Part shown: one piece after another, positions 21,900 to 31,682 of the stretch
Position numbering within the stretch: the first letter of the stretch is position 1
Layout: each line of letters opens with the position of its first letter
Assembly: GCF_037042905.1 (NCBI RefSeq)
Contig: NC_087249.1
Location: 32,700,401-32,764,400 of the forward strand
Origin: Lytechinus pictus
Taxonomy: Eukaryota; Echinodermata; Echinoidea; Temnopleuroida; Toxopneustidae
Reading direction: 5' to 3'
Length of the DNA: 64,000 nucleotides
Notes under the pieces: generated by a model
Told to the model about the DNA's origin: nothing
What the model saw: only the letters and a program-made list of their open reading frames with translations
Database searches by the model: none
Program-made: the position numbers and the translations under genes

Positions 21900-23668
21900 G
21901 TAAAGAAATGGATGAAGAGGAGTAGAGGACAATGGTAGGCGTAGCTTAAATCAAGGTTCCCCAGAGCTATCTACCCTTTGGAAAAATTGGTGATGCCGAA
22001 AAAATGTCTCCGCCGGGAATCGAACCCGGGCCCCCAGCTTTGAACGCCGCACAGTGGGCCAGAATGATCGAGTTGAAAGTGCGCCAAAATTATATTCCGT
22101 GTTAAATTTTTACTTTAACATGTTGCTTATGGGTAATTTTTGGCGTAGAATCGACTGAACATAATTTGAAGCCGAAAAGACGTCACCTTGATACCAAATT
22201 ATGATTGGATACTTAAAATATATGTGAAAAGACAAATTACACTAAGCAAATTGTGTAGTATATAAACTTTGTGTTATGTGCTTCTTTAAAATTGGCCAGA
22301 GTGAATGTTGGTTTATGCCTAAAAAGTGTTTATGAGATGCCGAAAATATTTGTTATTGCATCAAAATGATTATTAATTACAATTATAAAAAAAAACTTTA
22401 TAATCTGAAAAATATTAACAGTGCTTTATAAAGCTGTGTTGACCTGTGTAAAACGCAGAGTATATAACACCACGAATGTATCACTTTGAGGAGGGTTTGG
22501 GGCTGAAATTATTCTATGAGTAAGTTTTATCCCTGGAAGAGTTGTGAGTATATAGCCCTTATAAGCTTTAGCAACCTTATGTTGTTTACATTAAGCCTGG
22601 AATTCATGTCATTTTCATGGAATGGAAGGGGAATCGTCCTCGCCGTGCAAAGAAAGCGAACGGCAATGTATCCCATGCGATGCGCTACGATGACTGCGCG
22701 GTATAAAAATGACCGTTTTTTAACAGGTTTTTGGGGTGTTGTGTCAAGTTAAATCGGCTGTAACATAAAAACGGGCAAGAACGGGCAGCCAAATTTGGTA
22801 TCGACTTAAAGCTTAGACATCGGGAAAAATGATGTTTATAGAATTTAGACGGAAATCCACGGAAATCTAAACGATTCTATTGTAAATGCAAAAAACATTG
22901 ATTTTTTTAGCCTATTTCGTGGAAAAATCAGCCTATAAACCTCTTAAAAGGTGTATTTTATCTACTTTGATACCTTTCACACGAAAGAAGAATATATCAA
23001 CATTATGTGGGAGCCATTTCAGAATCCTACATGAAAAACCTTTTGTGAAATGGCATGTTTTTCAACTAGGATGTCATATACGCGACATTTCGCAAAATGT
23101 CACATTTTACGATTTGAGGTAGGAAATTAACAACCTTTATGCAAATTCCGGAATGAAATATTTTGCTGAAATATTCTTCAAAGTATTGTCTTTCAGCTGG
23201 GCATGAAAAAAATTAAAAATCTGAAATTGCCCAAAATGACTTTTGGCGCACTTTTGTTTCGCCCCGGCCCACTGTGCGCCGGTGCCTTAACCACTAGACC
23301 ACAGAGACGGTTAGTGGCTAGGGCGACCCCGATCCGATTGACCGTCAGATAGACAGATTTTCGACACTATACCAATTATAATTTCCTTTGTCGGGTGAAG
23401 GTGGGTTTTGAACAATGACAAGCCGCCATGCCTCAGCTGGATCAAAGCTATTGCTTTGATACAGTACACGTATGGGAGAAAGTATACAAATGTGTATAGT
23501 TATACATGTACAACAGCATTGGCAACTCTTTTTATTTAAATATTGTAAAGAAATGGATGAAGAGAACAATTTTGGAAAAATTGGTGATGCCGAAAAAATG
23601 TCTCTGCCGGGAATCGAACCCGGGCCCCCAGCTTTGAACGCCGGTGCCTTAACCACTAGACCGGGTTC
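21899..23668 (-). mobile_element. tRNA-derived SINE dimer (minus strand), split by a Transib-like element
   Basis: Reading the minus strand: tRNA-like head (23665-23597), body, second head (23312-23277 continuing at 22049-22008), then body to 21902. The heads carry A-box (TGGTCTAGTGGTTAAGG) and B-box (GGGTTCGATTCCC) motifs. The same order (body, head, body) occurs on the plus strand at 24076-24610, so the two loci form a large inverted repeat. The second head is interrupted by the element at 22050-23276. Confidence 0.75.
22050..23276. mobile_element. Transib-like non-autonomous transposon with RSS-like ends
   Basis: The termini begin CACAGTGGGCC on both sides and share an inner AAGTGCGCCAAAA block, so the inverted repeat spans about 38-42 bp. 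The target duplication is 5 bp, CGCCG (22045-22049 and 23277-23281), and the uninterrupted SINE copies at 23600 and 24425 show the empty site. A CACAGTG heptamer plus a GC-rich 5-bp duplication is the Transib (RAG1-related) pattern. No transposase frame was found in its 1,227 bp. Confidence 0.78.
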
Positions 23669-23689
23669 AAATTATAATTGGTATAGTTT

Positions 23690-24072
23690 CTCAATTTAAG
23701 AGTGCATTAAAGAAGCACCTAAAACTGGAAGCTACCCGAGAGCAATATAATCAGTAAAAATTACACATTTTGTACAGTTGGTTTCTAGTATTGTAGATAA
23801 TGTAGGGTATGTTGAAATATAATCTTGTTTCATATATTAGGAGGATTGTTGTTTGCTTCAGATGTTTGCATATTATTTGACTGATGGATATGTATGTGTA
23901 TTTTATTATTATTAGTTTATACTTTTTGTTACAATATGTTAATGTTTTATACTAACTATAGGACCCAATTGGAAATAAGCCTTTGGGCTTTCATGGGCTA
24001 TCCTGTCAAGGTATTCTTCAATGTTATTGTAATCTCCTGTGATATTCTTGACGAATAAAATCAATCAATCAA
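23690..24072 (+). mobile_element. Possible LINE 3' tail
   Basis: This spacer between the inverted SINE dimers ends GACGAATAAAATCAATCAATC, a polyadenylation-like word followed by a short ATCA repeat as in CR1/L2-type LINE tails. It has no coding sequence, and the assignment is tentative. Confidence 0.3.
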
Positions 24073-24075
24073 CCA

Positions 24076-24610
24076 ATTTTTCCAAAGGGTAGATAGCTCT
24101 GGGGAACCTTGATTAAAGCTACGCCTACCATTGTTCTCTTCATCCATTTCTTTACAATATTTAAATAAAAAGAGTTGCCAATGCTGTACGTTGTACATGT
24201 ATAACTTTACACATTTGTATACTTTCTCCCATACATGTACTGTATCAAAGCAATAGCTTTGATCCAGCTGAGGCATGGCGGCTTGTCATTGTTCAAAACC
24301 CACCTTCACCCGACAAAGGAAATTGTAATTGGTATAGTGTCGAAAATCTGTCTATCTGACGGTCAATCGGATCGGGGTCGCCCTAGCCACTAACCCGTCT
24401 CTGTGGTCTAGTGGTTAAGGCACCGGCGTTCAAAGCTGGGGCCCGGGTTCGATTCCCGGCAGAGACATTTTTTCGGCATCACCAATTTTTCCAAAGGGTA
24501 GATAGCTCTGGGGAACCTTGATTTAAGCTACGCCTACCATTGTCCTCTTCATCCATTTCTTTACAATATTTAAATAAAAAGAGTTGCCAATGCTGTTGTA
24601 CATGTATAAC
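24076..24610 (+). mobile_element. tRNA-derived SINE dimer (plus strand)
   Basis: Body (24076-24396), tRNA-like head (24397-24466), then a second body copy (from 24467) that repeats the start of the first: CAATTTTTCCAAAGGGTAG at 24078 and about 24484. It ends at a (TA)n tract. It is the inverted counterpart of 21899-23668. Pol III A and B boxes are intact. Confidence 0.72.
24397..24466 (+). tRNA. tRNA-like SINE head (tRNA pseudogene), UCA in anticodon position
   Basis: The 70 nt fold into a cloverleaf: acceptor GTCTCTG/CAGAGAC (7 perfect pairs), D stem GTCT/AGGC, anticodon stem CCGGC/GCTGG with loop GTTCAAA, T stem CCGGG/CCCGG with loop TTCGATT. The variable loop is only 3 nt. The body resembles tRNA-Glu, but loop positions 34-36 read TCA. 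Repetition in SINE units argues for a retroposon promoter rather than a translating tRNA. Confidence 0.55.
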
Positions 24611-24617
24611 TTTACAC

Positions 24618-24618
<1 letters not shown>

Positions 24619-24698
<80 letters not shown>
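24619..24698. repeat. (TA)n microsatellite
   Basis: About 40 uninterrupted TA units between a SINE body and the 3' end of the Penelope-like element. Tyr-Ile repeat frames here are artefacts. Confidence 0.95.
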
Positions 24699-24699
<1 letters not shown>

Positions 24700-26600
24700 T
24701 TGTAAATAATTCAGCATCAACGCAAGACGTAGCTTCCATGTATCTCTTTATTACAAGCTTTCGGCCAATGGGGCCTTCATCAGGCCTATAATGCATTGAA
24801 ACAAACAGAACAAACCATACAAATAAGGTCGAAATAACAAAGTGAATGTGTAACAAAGGGTACAGAACAGAAGGGTTACACTAAGATAACAAAAATAACA
24901 GAAATTAACAACAGAGGGGGTTGAGTACAGAACAGAAGGATTATAGTAAGATAACAAAAAATAACAACAGAGGGGGTAATGACTTGAACGAGATGGTGGA
25001 ATACAATAGAAACGATTGGGAAACTTAAGTGTGTGAAAGGACAAGGTATTTACCGGCATTGAAATTAACTTGGGATTCTGTTCATCAGGAGGAGTAGTGA
25101 GTCTTGTGCAGGTAATACTGTGAAAAAATGAGGATAATGTTTCAAGTAAAATGATAACTCGTTTCAATATTGTATCTTGTATTTGGGTACATAACTATAT
25201 TGATCCGTTTACATAGTATTCAAGTAACTGGTGATACAAGTTGTAGTTTGAGACATAAAAGGGTACATTGTCATGCGCGGGGAAATATATACGTGTAATT
25301 TATATTGATGTTTGAGCGGTAAGCAACATAATAAACAAAATAACAGATTAAACATACAGCCATCAGGAGCAAAATAAACATACAGCCATGAGGAGCAAAG
25401 AAATTGTAATAATCAATCAAATAATCAGATATAATCAAGTGATCAAGATACTAAAAGCATACCAAACTGTATAGGGGTAAAGAGATGTGGCTATTAAACT
25501 ATATGAAGTGGCCTGTTGGGGCGGGTGAGACTGTAAATTAAACAATGAAATAGGTCGAAAAGGTATGTAACGGGTTTAATAATTACCAAACATTATTATG
25601 CATATATATGAATATGTATATATTACACAAGATCAGATAAATTCAAATACAAAAGTGGTTACCTATAATTCCAGTGTCAGTGAGAGTGTGTCGACTGGGT
25701 GTGCAGGTATGAGGTAAAGTGAGGTGAAGTGAATGCGTGTGTGTATGTGCGTGTGTGTGCGTGTGTGGGGCATGCAATGGGTCATTGGTTCTAATTATCA
25801 ACATTGATTCCGTTTGGGGTGAGGGTGCGTAGAGTGGTGATCCAGTATGATTCTCGGTGTAAGATGATTGAGCGGTATTTATTGTTAATCTGTTCTATTG
25901 CCATGATTGAAACATCGTTTATAGAATGATCAGGGAGGTTAAAGTGGAGGACATAGGGGATGATTTTATTGTTGTGATTGATGGTGCGGTTGTAGTTGCG
26001 GATTTCTGATCTGGTGTTACTGAATCTGGTGTAGAGTGTGTTTTCTGTTTTACCAACGTATTGTTTATGACATTTTTTGCATGTGATGAGGTATATGATC
26101 CATTCAGATTTGCAATTGAGTTGTGAATTGATAGGGTATGTTTGGCCGGTGATCGTGCTGGTATATGTTTGATTTTCTGTTGTGTAATTGTGTAACATGC
26201 ATCTTTTTGATTGGCAGTTGCGGAAGCCGTTGATGCTGTTATTGTTGTCGTTGTCTTTGTGTCTGTTGTGTTTTGGTGTGGGGTCAGCCGCTTTTGTAAG
26301 GAGGTCACGTAAAGTGCGGGCTCTCCTGAAGGCTACCATGGGGGGGTCCTGGAAGGTGGTATGAAGTAGCTGGTTTTCTGATAATGTTGGGTTGTGTTTG
26401 TGGATGATTCGAGGGATTTTAGCTGTGATGGGGTCATAGGTAACTACTAGGGGGGTTCGGGAAGAAGGGGGGCGTTTGGTGTTATTAAGTAATTGGTCAC
26501 GTGGGATTTGACGTGCGCGGTCGATTTGTTCCTGAGTGTGTTTGGGGTCGTAGTTACGTTGTGTGAAGTGTTGTTGGAGTGCATTAAGGTGGAAATCGCG

Positions 26601-26604
<4 letters not shown>
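24699..26604 (-). mobile_element. 5'-truncated Penelope-like retrotransposon
   Basis: The minus strand holds the C-terminal part of a Penelope-like polyprotein (26606-25791) and about 1.1 kb of 3' sequence. Near the 3' end is CTGATGA...GAAA (24783-24759), characteristic of the hammerhead-bearing terminal repeats of this class. (TA)n tracts abut both ends, suggesting insertion into a TA microsatellite. The reverse transcriptase domain is missing. Confidence 0.8.
24759..24783 (-). ncRNA. Hammerhead-ribozyme-like core of the Penelope terminal region
   Basis: On the minus strand CTGATGA is followed by GGCC-CCATT-GGCC (stem-loop II) and GAAA. Downstream, GCTTGTA...TAC and AAGC can close a stem III before CTA, a permissible cleavage triplet. 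Stem I pairing is poor (a C-C at the innermost pair), so activity is uncertain. Penelope-like elements are known to carry such motifs. Confidence 0.45.

Positions 26605-26606
<2 letters not shown>
25791..26606 (-). pseudogene. Penelope-like element C-terminus with GIY-YIG endonuclease
   Basis: A 271-residue frame whose Met is created at the (TA)n junction, so it is truncated at its N-terminus. A Cys-rich stretch (about 128-137, NCQSKRC) precedes a GIY-YIG nuclease: IYLITCKKCHKQYVGKT (171-187), Arg194, and a C-terminal block HRESYWITTLRTLTPNGIN (250-268), as in Penelope endonucleases. The reverse transcriptase expected upstream is absent. The frame itself is intact, indicating a fairly recent insertion. 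Confidence 0.82.
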
Positions 26607-26670
<64 letters not shown>

Positions 26671-26692
26671 GTATATGTATATATATATATAT
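26605..26692. repeat. (TA)n microsatellite
   Basis: TA repeats with a short (TATATG) variant segment near 26665, abutting the truncated 5' end of the Penelope-like element. Confidence 0.93.
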
Positions 26693-26718
26693 AAAATTAA
26701 CCTATTATTGTATTTGTA

Positions 26719-27538
26719 CAGTGCGTCCCTGAAAAAACCAAACCGAGATTTAGCGATGATTTATCATAACTTAATCATAAATAAAATAGACAAATGACCT
26801 ACCAATGTAAAGCTTAGAATCTCCTCTTTCATCTGGTATTACTTAGATTATTCCTCATTCACGCATGATTGAGCAAAAACAGTTCGAAGAAAGGATGCCA
26901 AAAACTCATTTGGCGGGGGGTATCTGAATTTCAAAAAGAAAATCACATGACTAAAAAGTTCAATATCTTCTCTTTTCTTTGATACCTAAATCACAGAAAA
27001 TGGTCAAGTAGTAAAAAAGTTATGATCCCTCGAAACAATGCTTGTATTTCCATAATTTCATTAAATAAACATGTTTTCACCGATTTCCCACAGAAGCTAT
27101 CGCACGGTAACAAAAGACTTAAATGCATGGCTGATCGTCAACAAAACGGAGTGTCGAGTCAGTTTGAACGCTAGCCTGTAAAATCTCTTCATTTTATGAA
27201 ATTATTGAAATTCAAGCCTTATTTCAAATAACCAGAACTTTGTTAGTTCTCGACCATTTTCTGTAATTGAGGTATCAAATTAAAGAGCAGATATTGAACT
27301 TTTTTAAAATGTGGTTTTCTTTTTAAAACCCCGATACGGCCCGCCAAGTGACTTTTTGGTATCCCCTTTTCAAATTGTTTTTGCTCACTCATGCGTGAAT
27401 GAGAAATAATCCAAGTAATTTCAGATGAAAGAAGAGATTATAAGCTTTAAAATGGTAGGTCATTTGTCTATTGTATTTGCGATTAAGTTATGATAAATCA
27501 TCGATAAATCTCGGTTTCGTTTTTTGTGGGACGCACTG
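26719..27538. mobile_element. 820-bp Tc1/mariner-type palindromic MITE
   Basis: TA duplications flank it (26717-26718, 27539-27540). The ends CAGTGCGTCCC and GGGACGCACTG are inverted, and the inversion continues through most of the element (for example GATTTATCATAACTTAATC near both ends). Non-coding. Confidence 0.88.
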
Positions 27539-27540
27539 TA

Positions 27541-28472
27541 TAGAGAAACTAAAATGTTTTGAGAGGAAAAGTAATTGTTTTGCTACTTAGCAACATAATT
27601 ATTGCGGTATAAATGTATTTAGTAATTAATTAGCATGTTATCATCCAAGTGGGTCTATATTACTAGCATTATGGGTCAGGAAACTGGCCAGGTATGAGTA
27701 GTTGAGTACTCGAGATGGCGCTATTGGTTCGTATCTGCTATAAGATGAAGTTGCGTTCGATTTTTTGGAGTTGTGTTAGGCCGCAACTCCAACTGCAACG
27801 GGGCATGGTGGGCGTAAAGATATTCGTGAGTTACGAGCGACTTCGAGCGACTCCCGGCTGTCCTAACACCAGTGACGTAATGAGCCAAAGAGATTATGGT
27901 GTAGAATATGGCGTATTGGAGAAATTTTCTTAATAGATGCGATCGAGCAGATGTGACCTGTTGACCTTGTGAAACCTTAATAACTCTTGTTACAGATTTT
28001 GACACAACATTCAGAAAATAGTGTCTTCTCTCTTTTTTTTTGGGGGGGGGGGGTGGGCTCCCTACGCAAGTGATAAAGGCAATATACAGATTTTCACCTC
28101 TTAATGTGCACCATACAGAAAACTGAAGGTGAATATTTCCTTTTATGAACAGGAAATAGTGTATACAACATGTATAAGTCGAATTGAATTTTCGCCAAGA
28201 CTCAACGTGATTTTGAACTTTTCTGTCACTCCCATTTTCTTCTCCACGCGAGCGACACGCCCCGCGACATGCGCACGCATAATATTCGTCAGAGATTTTG
28301 CCAATCAAACTTCAATTTCAATACCGGATACAATGATATCATAAGTAGGAATGTAAGAAGATCAGGTATACCATCAATATTATTACTCATATCACACCCG
28401 ACGTCAAGTAGCATTTCCAGGCAATGCATGATGGATGGGAAATTCTGAACTAAAACCTGTTGAGAATGAAAT
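27541..28472. other. 5' flank of arylsulfatase gene 1
   Basis: No transposon with clear ends and no gene is recognised. A G-run lies at about 28042-28052, and a small hairpin GGAGTTG/CGCAACTCC is near 27769. Long frames on the minus strand (27721-28308) lack support. Distal control elements for the sulfatase could lie here, but none is identifiable by eye. Confidence 0.4.
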
Positions 28473-28520
28473 TATATAAATATATTGAAACTGCTGAGAG
28501 ATATTTCAGTCACATCGCTG
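28473..28520 (+). promoter_or_regulatory. Core promoter of arylsulfatase gene 1 (TATA + initiator)
   Basis: TATATAAA (28473-28480) lies 26 bp before TTCAGTCACATCG (28505-28517), whose TCAGTCA fits an initiator. That would give a 5' UTR of about 90 nt before the ATG at 28596. The same TTCA(G)TCACATCG word follows the TATA-like box of gene 2, supporting it as the shared start region. Confidence 0.6.
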
Positions 28521-28595
28521 ACTTGGCAGCATTCTGAAAATTTTCAGCTAAAATTTACGAATTTTGATTAAACTGAGACAGCATTATAAAACGCC

Positions 28596-29022
28596 ATGAA
28601 ATATTTATCGCTGGGGGCCCTGCTGATTATCGCCCTGGTCGCTTTCGACCGTGTGGAAGGGCACAGATGGTTCGGAGTGGGACGCCCTACTTATCATCAT
28701 GGTGGTCACCATGGTGGTCATCACAGTGGTCACCACGGTGGTCATCACGGTGGTCATCACGGTGGTCACCACGGTGGTCATCATGGTGGCCATCATGGCG
28801 GTCATCATCCTCCCAAAACAGGTACAAATCGGGTTCCCCTGGACAAACCCAATGTCATCCTCATGGTTGCCGACGACATGGGTATTGGAGATCTGACGTC
28901 GTATGGTCACCCTACCCAGGAGCCAGGCTTCATTGACCACATGGCAACCAATGGCTTGAGGTTCACCAACGGATACGTGGGAGATTCTGTCTGTACTCCA
29001 AGCAGATCGGCTATTATGACAG
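28596..29022 (+). CDS. ARS: ARS gene 1 exon 1
   Basis: Encodes residues 1-142 plus one base: signal peptide, (HHGG)n tract, [14 protein letters not shown] metal site and [12 protein letters not shown]. The donor ACAG|GTAAAA splits the Gly codon closing the formylglycine signature. Confidence 0.93.
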
Positions 29023-31636
29023 GTAAAATGGGTCTTGAGGCAAATTAGGGGGAAATGTGGCGGTCCATAGGGGAAGGGGGCACTCAGCCATAGGGCCTAT
29101 ACGGTTTTTGTTTATTTTATAAGAATTACCCTTATTTATCAGTAGAATATAGGCATATACCCTATTCGTGTATGTCTGTCTTTTTAATATCATTCTACAG
29201 TGCGTATAAAAAGTTTAATCTAGAAATAATCCTGTAAAATTATATATTTGTAATATCCTGAAGCTTTTTCACATTTAAACATTGGTAGCAAAGGACTATA
29301 CAGTGCGTATCAAAAAAAAGTTTACACTTAGAAAAAATCCTGTAAAATTATATATTTGTAATATCCTGAAGATTTTTCCACAATTTTAACATTGGTACAG
29401 ATTCATTTAAGCAAATGACGATATACTGTTGAAAAATGTTTCCGCTTCAGTGAGCACCACTTACTTTTGAAAAGTTAGTGAAAAATGATTTGCGCAGAAC
29501 TTTTAAATAGCTTTGCGAATAAAAGTAGACCTTAATCATGAAGAACACGTGGAATTTAGCTAGTAAAATTGATTTGAAGATATCTTTTACCTTTTTTAAC
29601 TTGTTTGCTTGCCTTCGAAGAGTGCATTGCGCCCCACCACTCTCCCCCACACACCGAGGCAATCGTGACGATATTTGCTTTACACTGAGCTGTGATTTAC
29701 ATGACATGGCTTAGGCTTGATTTTCATTTTATTAATCATTGTCAAACTTGGGAAAAGTGTGGAGAAACAATCATTTAATGAAAATGAAATGTAAACCCAC
29801 TTTAAATGATAAAAACTTAGTGGAAAAATGCTGGAGATGTCTGATTTAAACTTTTGTTCAGATCCAGCTGGCACAAAAAGGGTAAAGTGTGTGCTTACTA
29901 AGTGTTGAAATTTCAATTTGGGTTGCAAAATTCTTACAAAATGCTTGAATATATCCATTTTATTTCAATTGACTAAAAGTGCAAGGGAAATGTATGAGAA
30001 ATGTTTCGCAGGGTAAGTTTGATTTCGCCCTTTCCCCTTGACAAATCGTGAAAACGAGCATTTCTGCGCAATCAGATTTCTGCGAGCTTTACCAAAATGG
30101 ACAGTGCTCACTCAAGTGTAATATTCTGTCAAAACCTTTACTTTCATTGGATAGATGAGACCCAAACCCAGGATTATATGTGAAAAAATTATCCACATGT
30201 TGTATATGTTTTAATTCCCAGGGCTTTTTCAAAGTGTAAACTTTTTTTGATACGCACTGTATAACTGTCGAAAAAATCTTTACGCTTGACTGTGCACCAC
30301 TTACTTTTGATAAGTTCGTGAAAAATGATTTGCGCAGAAATAGTTATATGAATAAAAGTAGACGTTAATCATGCAGAAGCATGGACTTTAGCTTAGAAGA
30401 TCGATTTGAAGATATCTTACCATTTTATCTTGTTTCCTTGCCCAAAACTCTTCCTTAGAGCGCCACTGCGCCCCCGCCCTGCCAACACACCGAGGCCATC
30501 GTGATGGTATCTGCTCTACACGGAGCTGTGATTCACATGAATTGGCTTAGGCTTGAATTTCCTTGTGTCAATCATGGTCAAGCGTGGGAAAAGTGTTGAG
30601 AAACAAGTATTAAATAGAATATGAAATGTAAACCCACTTTGAATGATAAAAAAATCAGTGAACAAATGCTGGAGATGACTGAAATAAACTTGTGTTTACA
30701 TTCTGGTGTATGTCCTCAGATCCCTAGGTAATTAAGCACAACCTTTACCTATTTTAGGCCATGGTACAAAATATGTAATGGTTGTTCTTACCTAGGGTTA
30801 AAATGTTCATTTGGTTGGCAAAGTTGTGACAAAATGTTTAAATGTATTTGTTTTATGTCAACTTGCTCAAAATGCAAAAGAAATGTATGAGAAATGTACC
30901 GCACGGTCAGTTTGTTTTCGCCTTTTTTCTTTGATAAGGCGTGAAAATAAGCATTTCTACGGGCTTTGCAAGAATGGACAGTGCTCACTCAAGTGTAATA
31001 TTCTGTCAATTTTTTAAATTTCATTTGATAGATGAGACCCAAACCCAAGAATATTTGTGAACAAAAATTATCCCCATGTTATATATTTTTCAATTCCCAG
31101 GACTTTTTCAAAGTGTAAACTTTTTATTGATACGCACTGTATAATAATGACGATGATGGTGATCCACATAGCATTTATATTGCGCCATGTATCTGTTAAA
31201 AACATTCATAGGCGCAGGCCCATCCAAAAAGTTAATCACTACACATCTACTATGCATGTATATCAATATCATTCTATGTCTATCATTATTTTTAATGTAT
31301 ACGATATTCATATTTAAAAACGCAGGTCGTCTCCCAATTCGAATCGGCACGTACGGCAACACTCGTGTCTTTCTGCCATGGACGACCACCGGTCTACCAA
31401 AGAGTGAGGTTACCATCGCGGAGGCAATGCAAGCTGCTGGATACGCCACTGGGATGGTCGGGAAATGGCATCTTGGTAAGTGATGAATGATGGTGATGGA
31501 TGGTGGTGACGGTGGTGGTAGTTGTGGCAATGGTGTTGGTGGTGGCGTATGATGATGATGGTGGTGTTGATGATGACGACGATGGTGATGGTGGTGGTGA
31601 TGATGATGATGATGATGGTGATGATGATGGTGGTGG

Positions 31637-31682
<46 letters not shown>

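Noticed and set aside
24523..24856. Tyr-Ile repeat proteins
   Set aside because: Product of the (TA)n microsatellite. The same applies at 26493-26732 and 51197-51537.
24751..25167. 138-residue minus-strand frame in the Penelope-like element
   Set aside because: It lies in the 3' non-coding part of the element, after the polyprotein stop, and has low-complexity composition.
27721..28308. 195-residue minus-strand open frame upstream of sulfatase gene 1
   Set aside because: Contains a poly-Pro/Lys segment from a G-run and no recognisable domain, with no promoter or splice context. Treated as chance.
28605..28940. Overlapping frames in the His-Gly repeat region (Trp-rich, Val-rich, antisense Met/Thr-rich)
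   Set aside because: They are out-of-frame readings of the repeat in exon 1 of the sulfatase.
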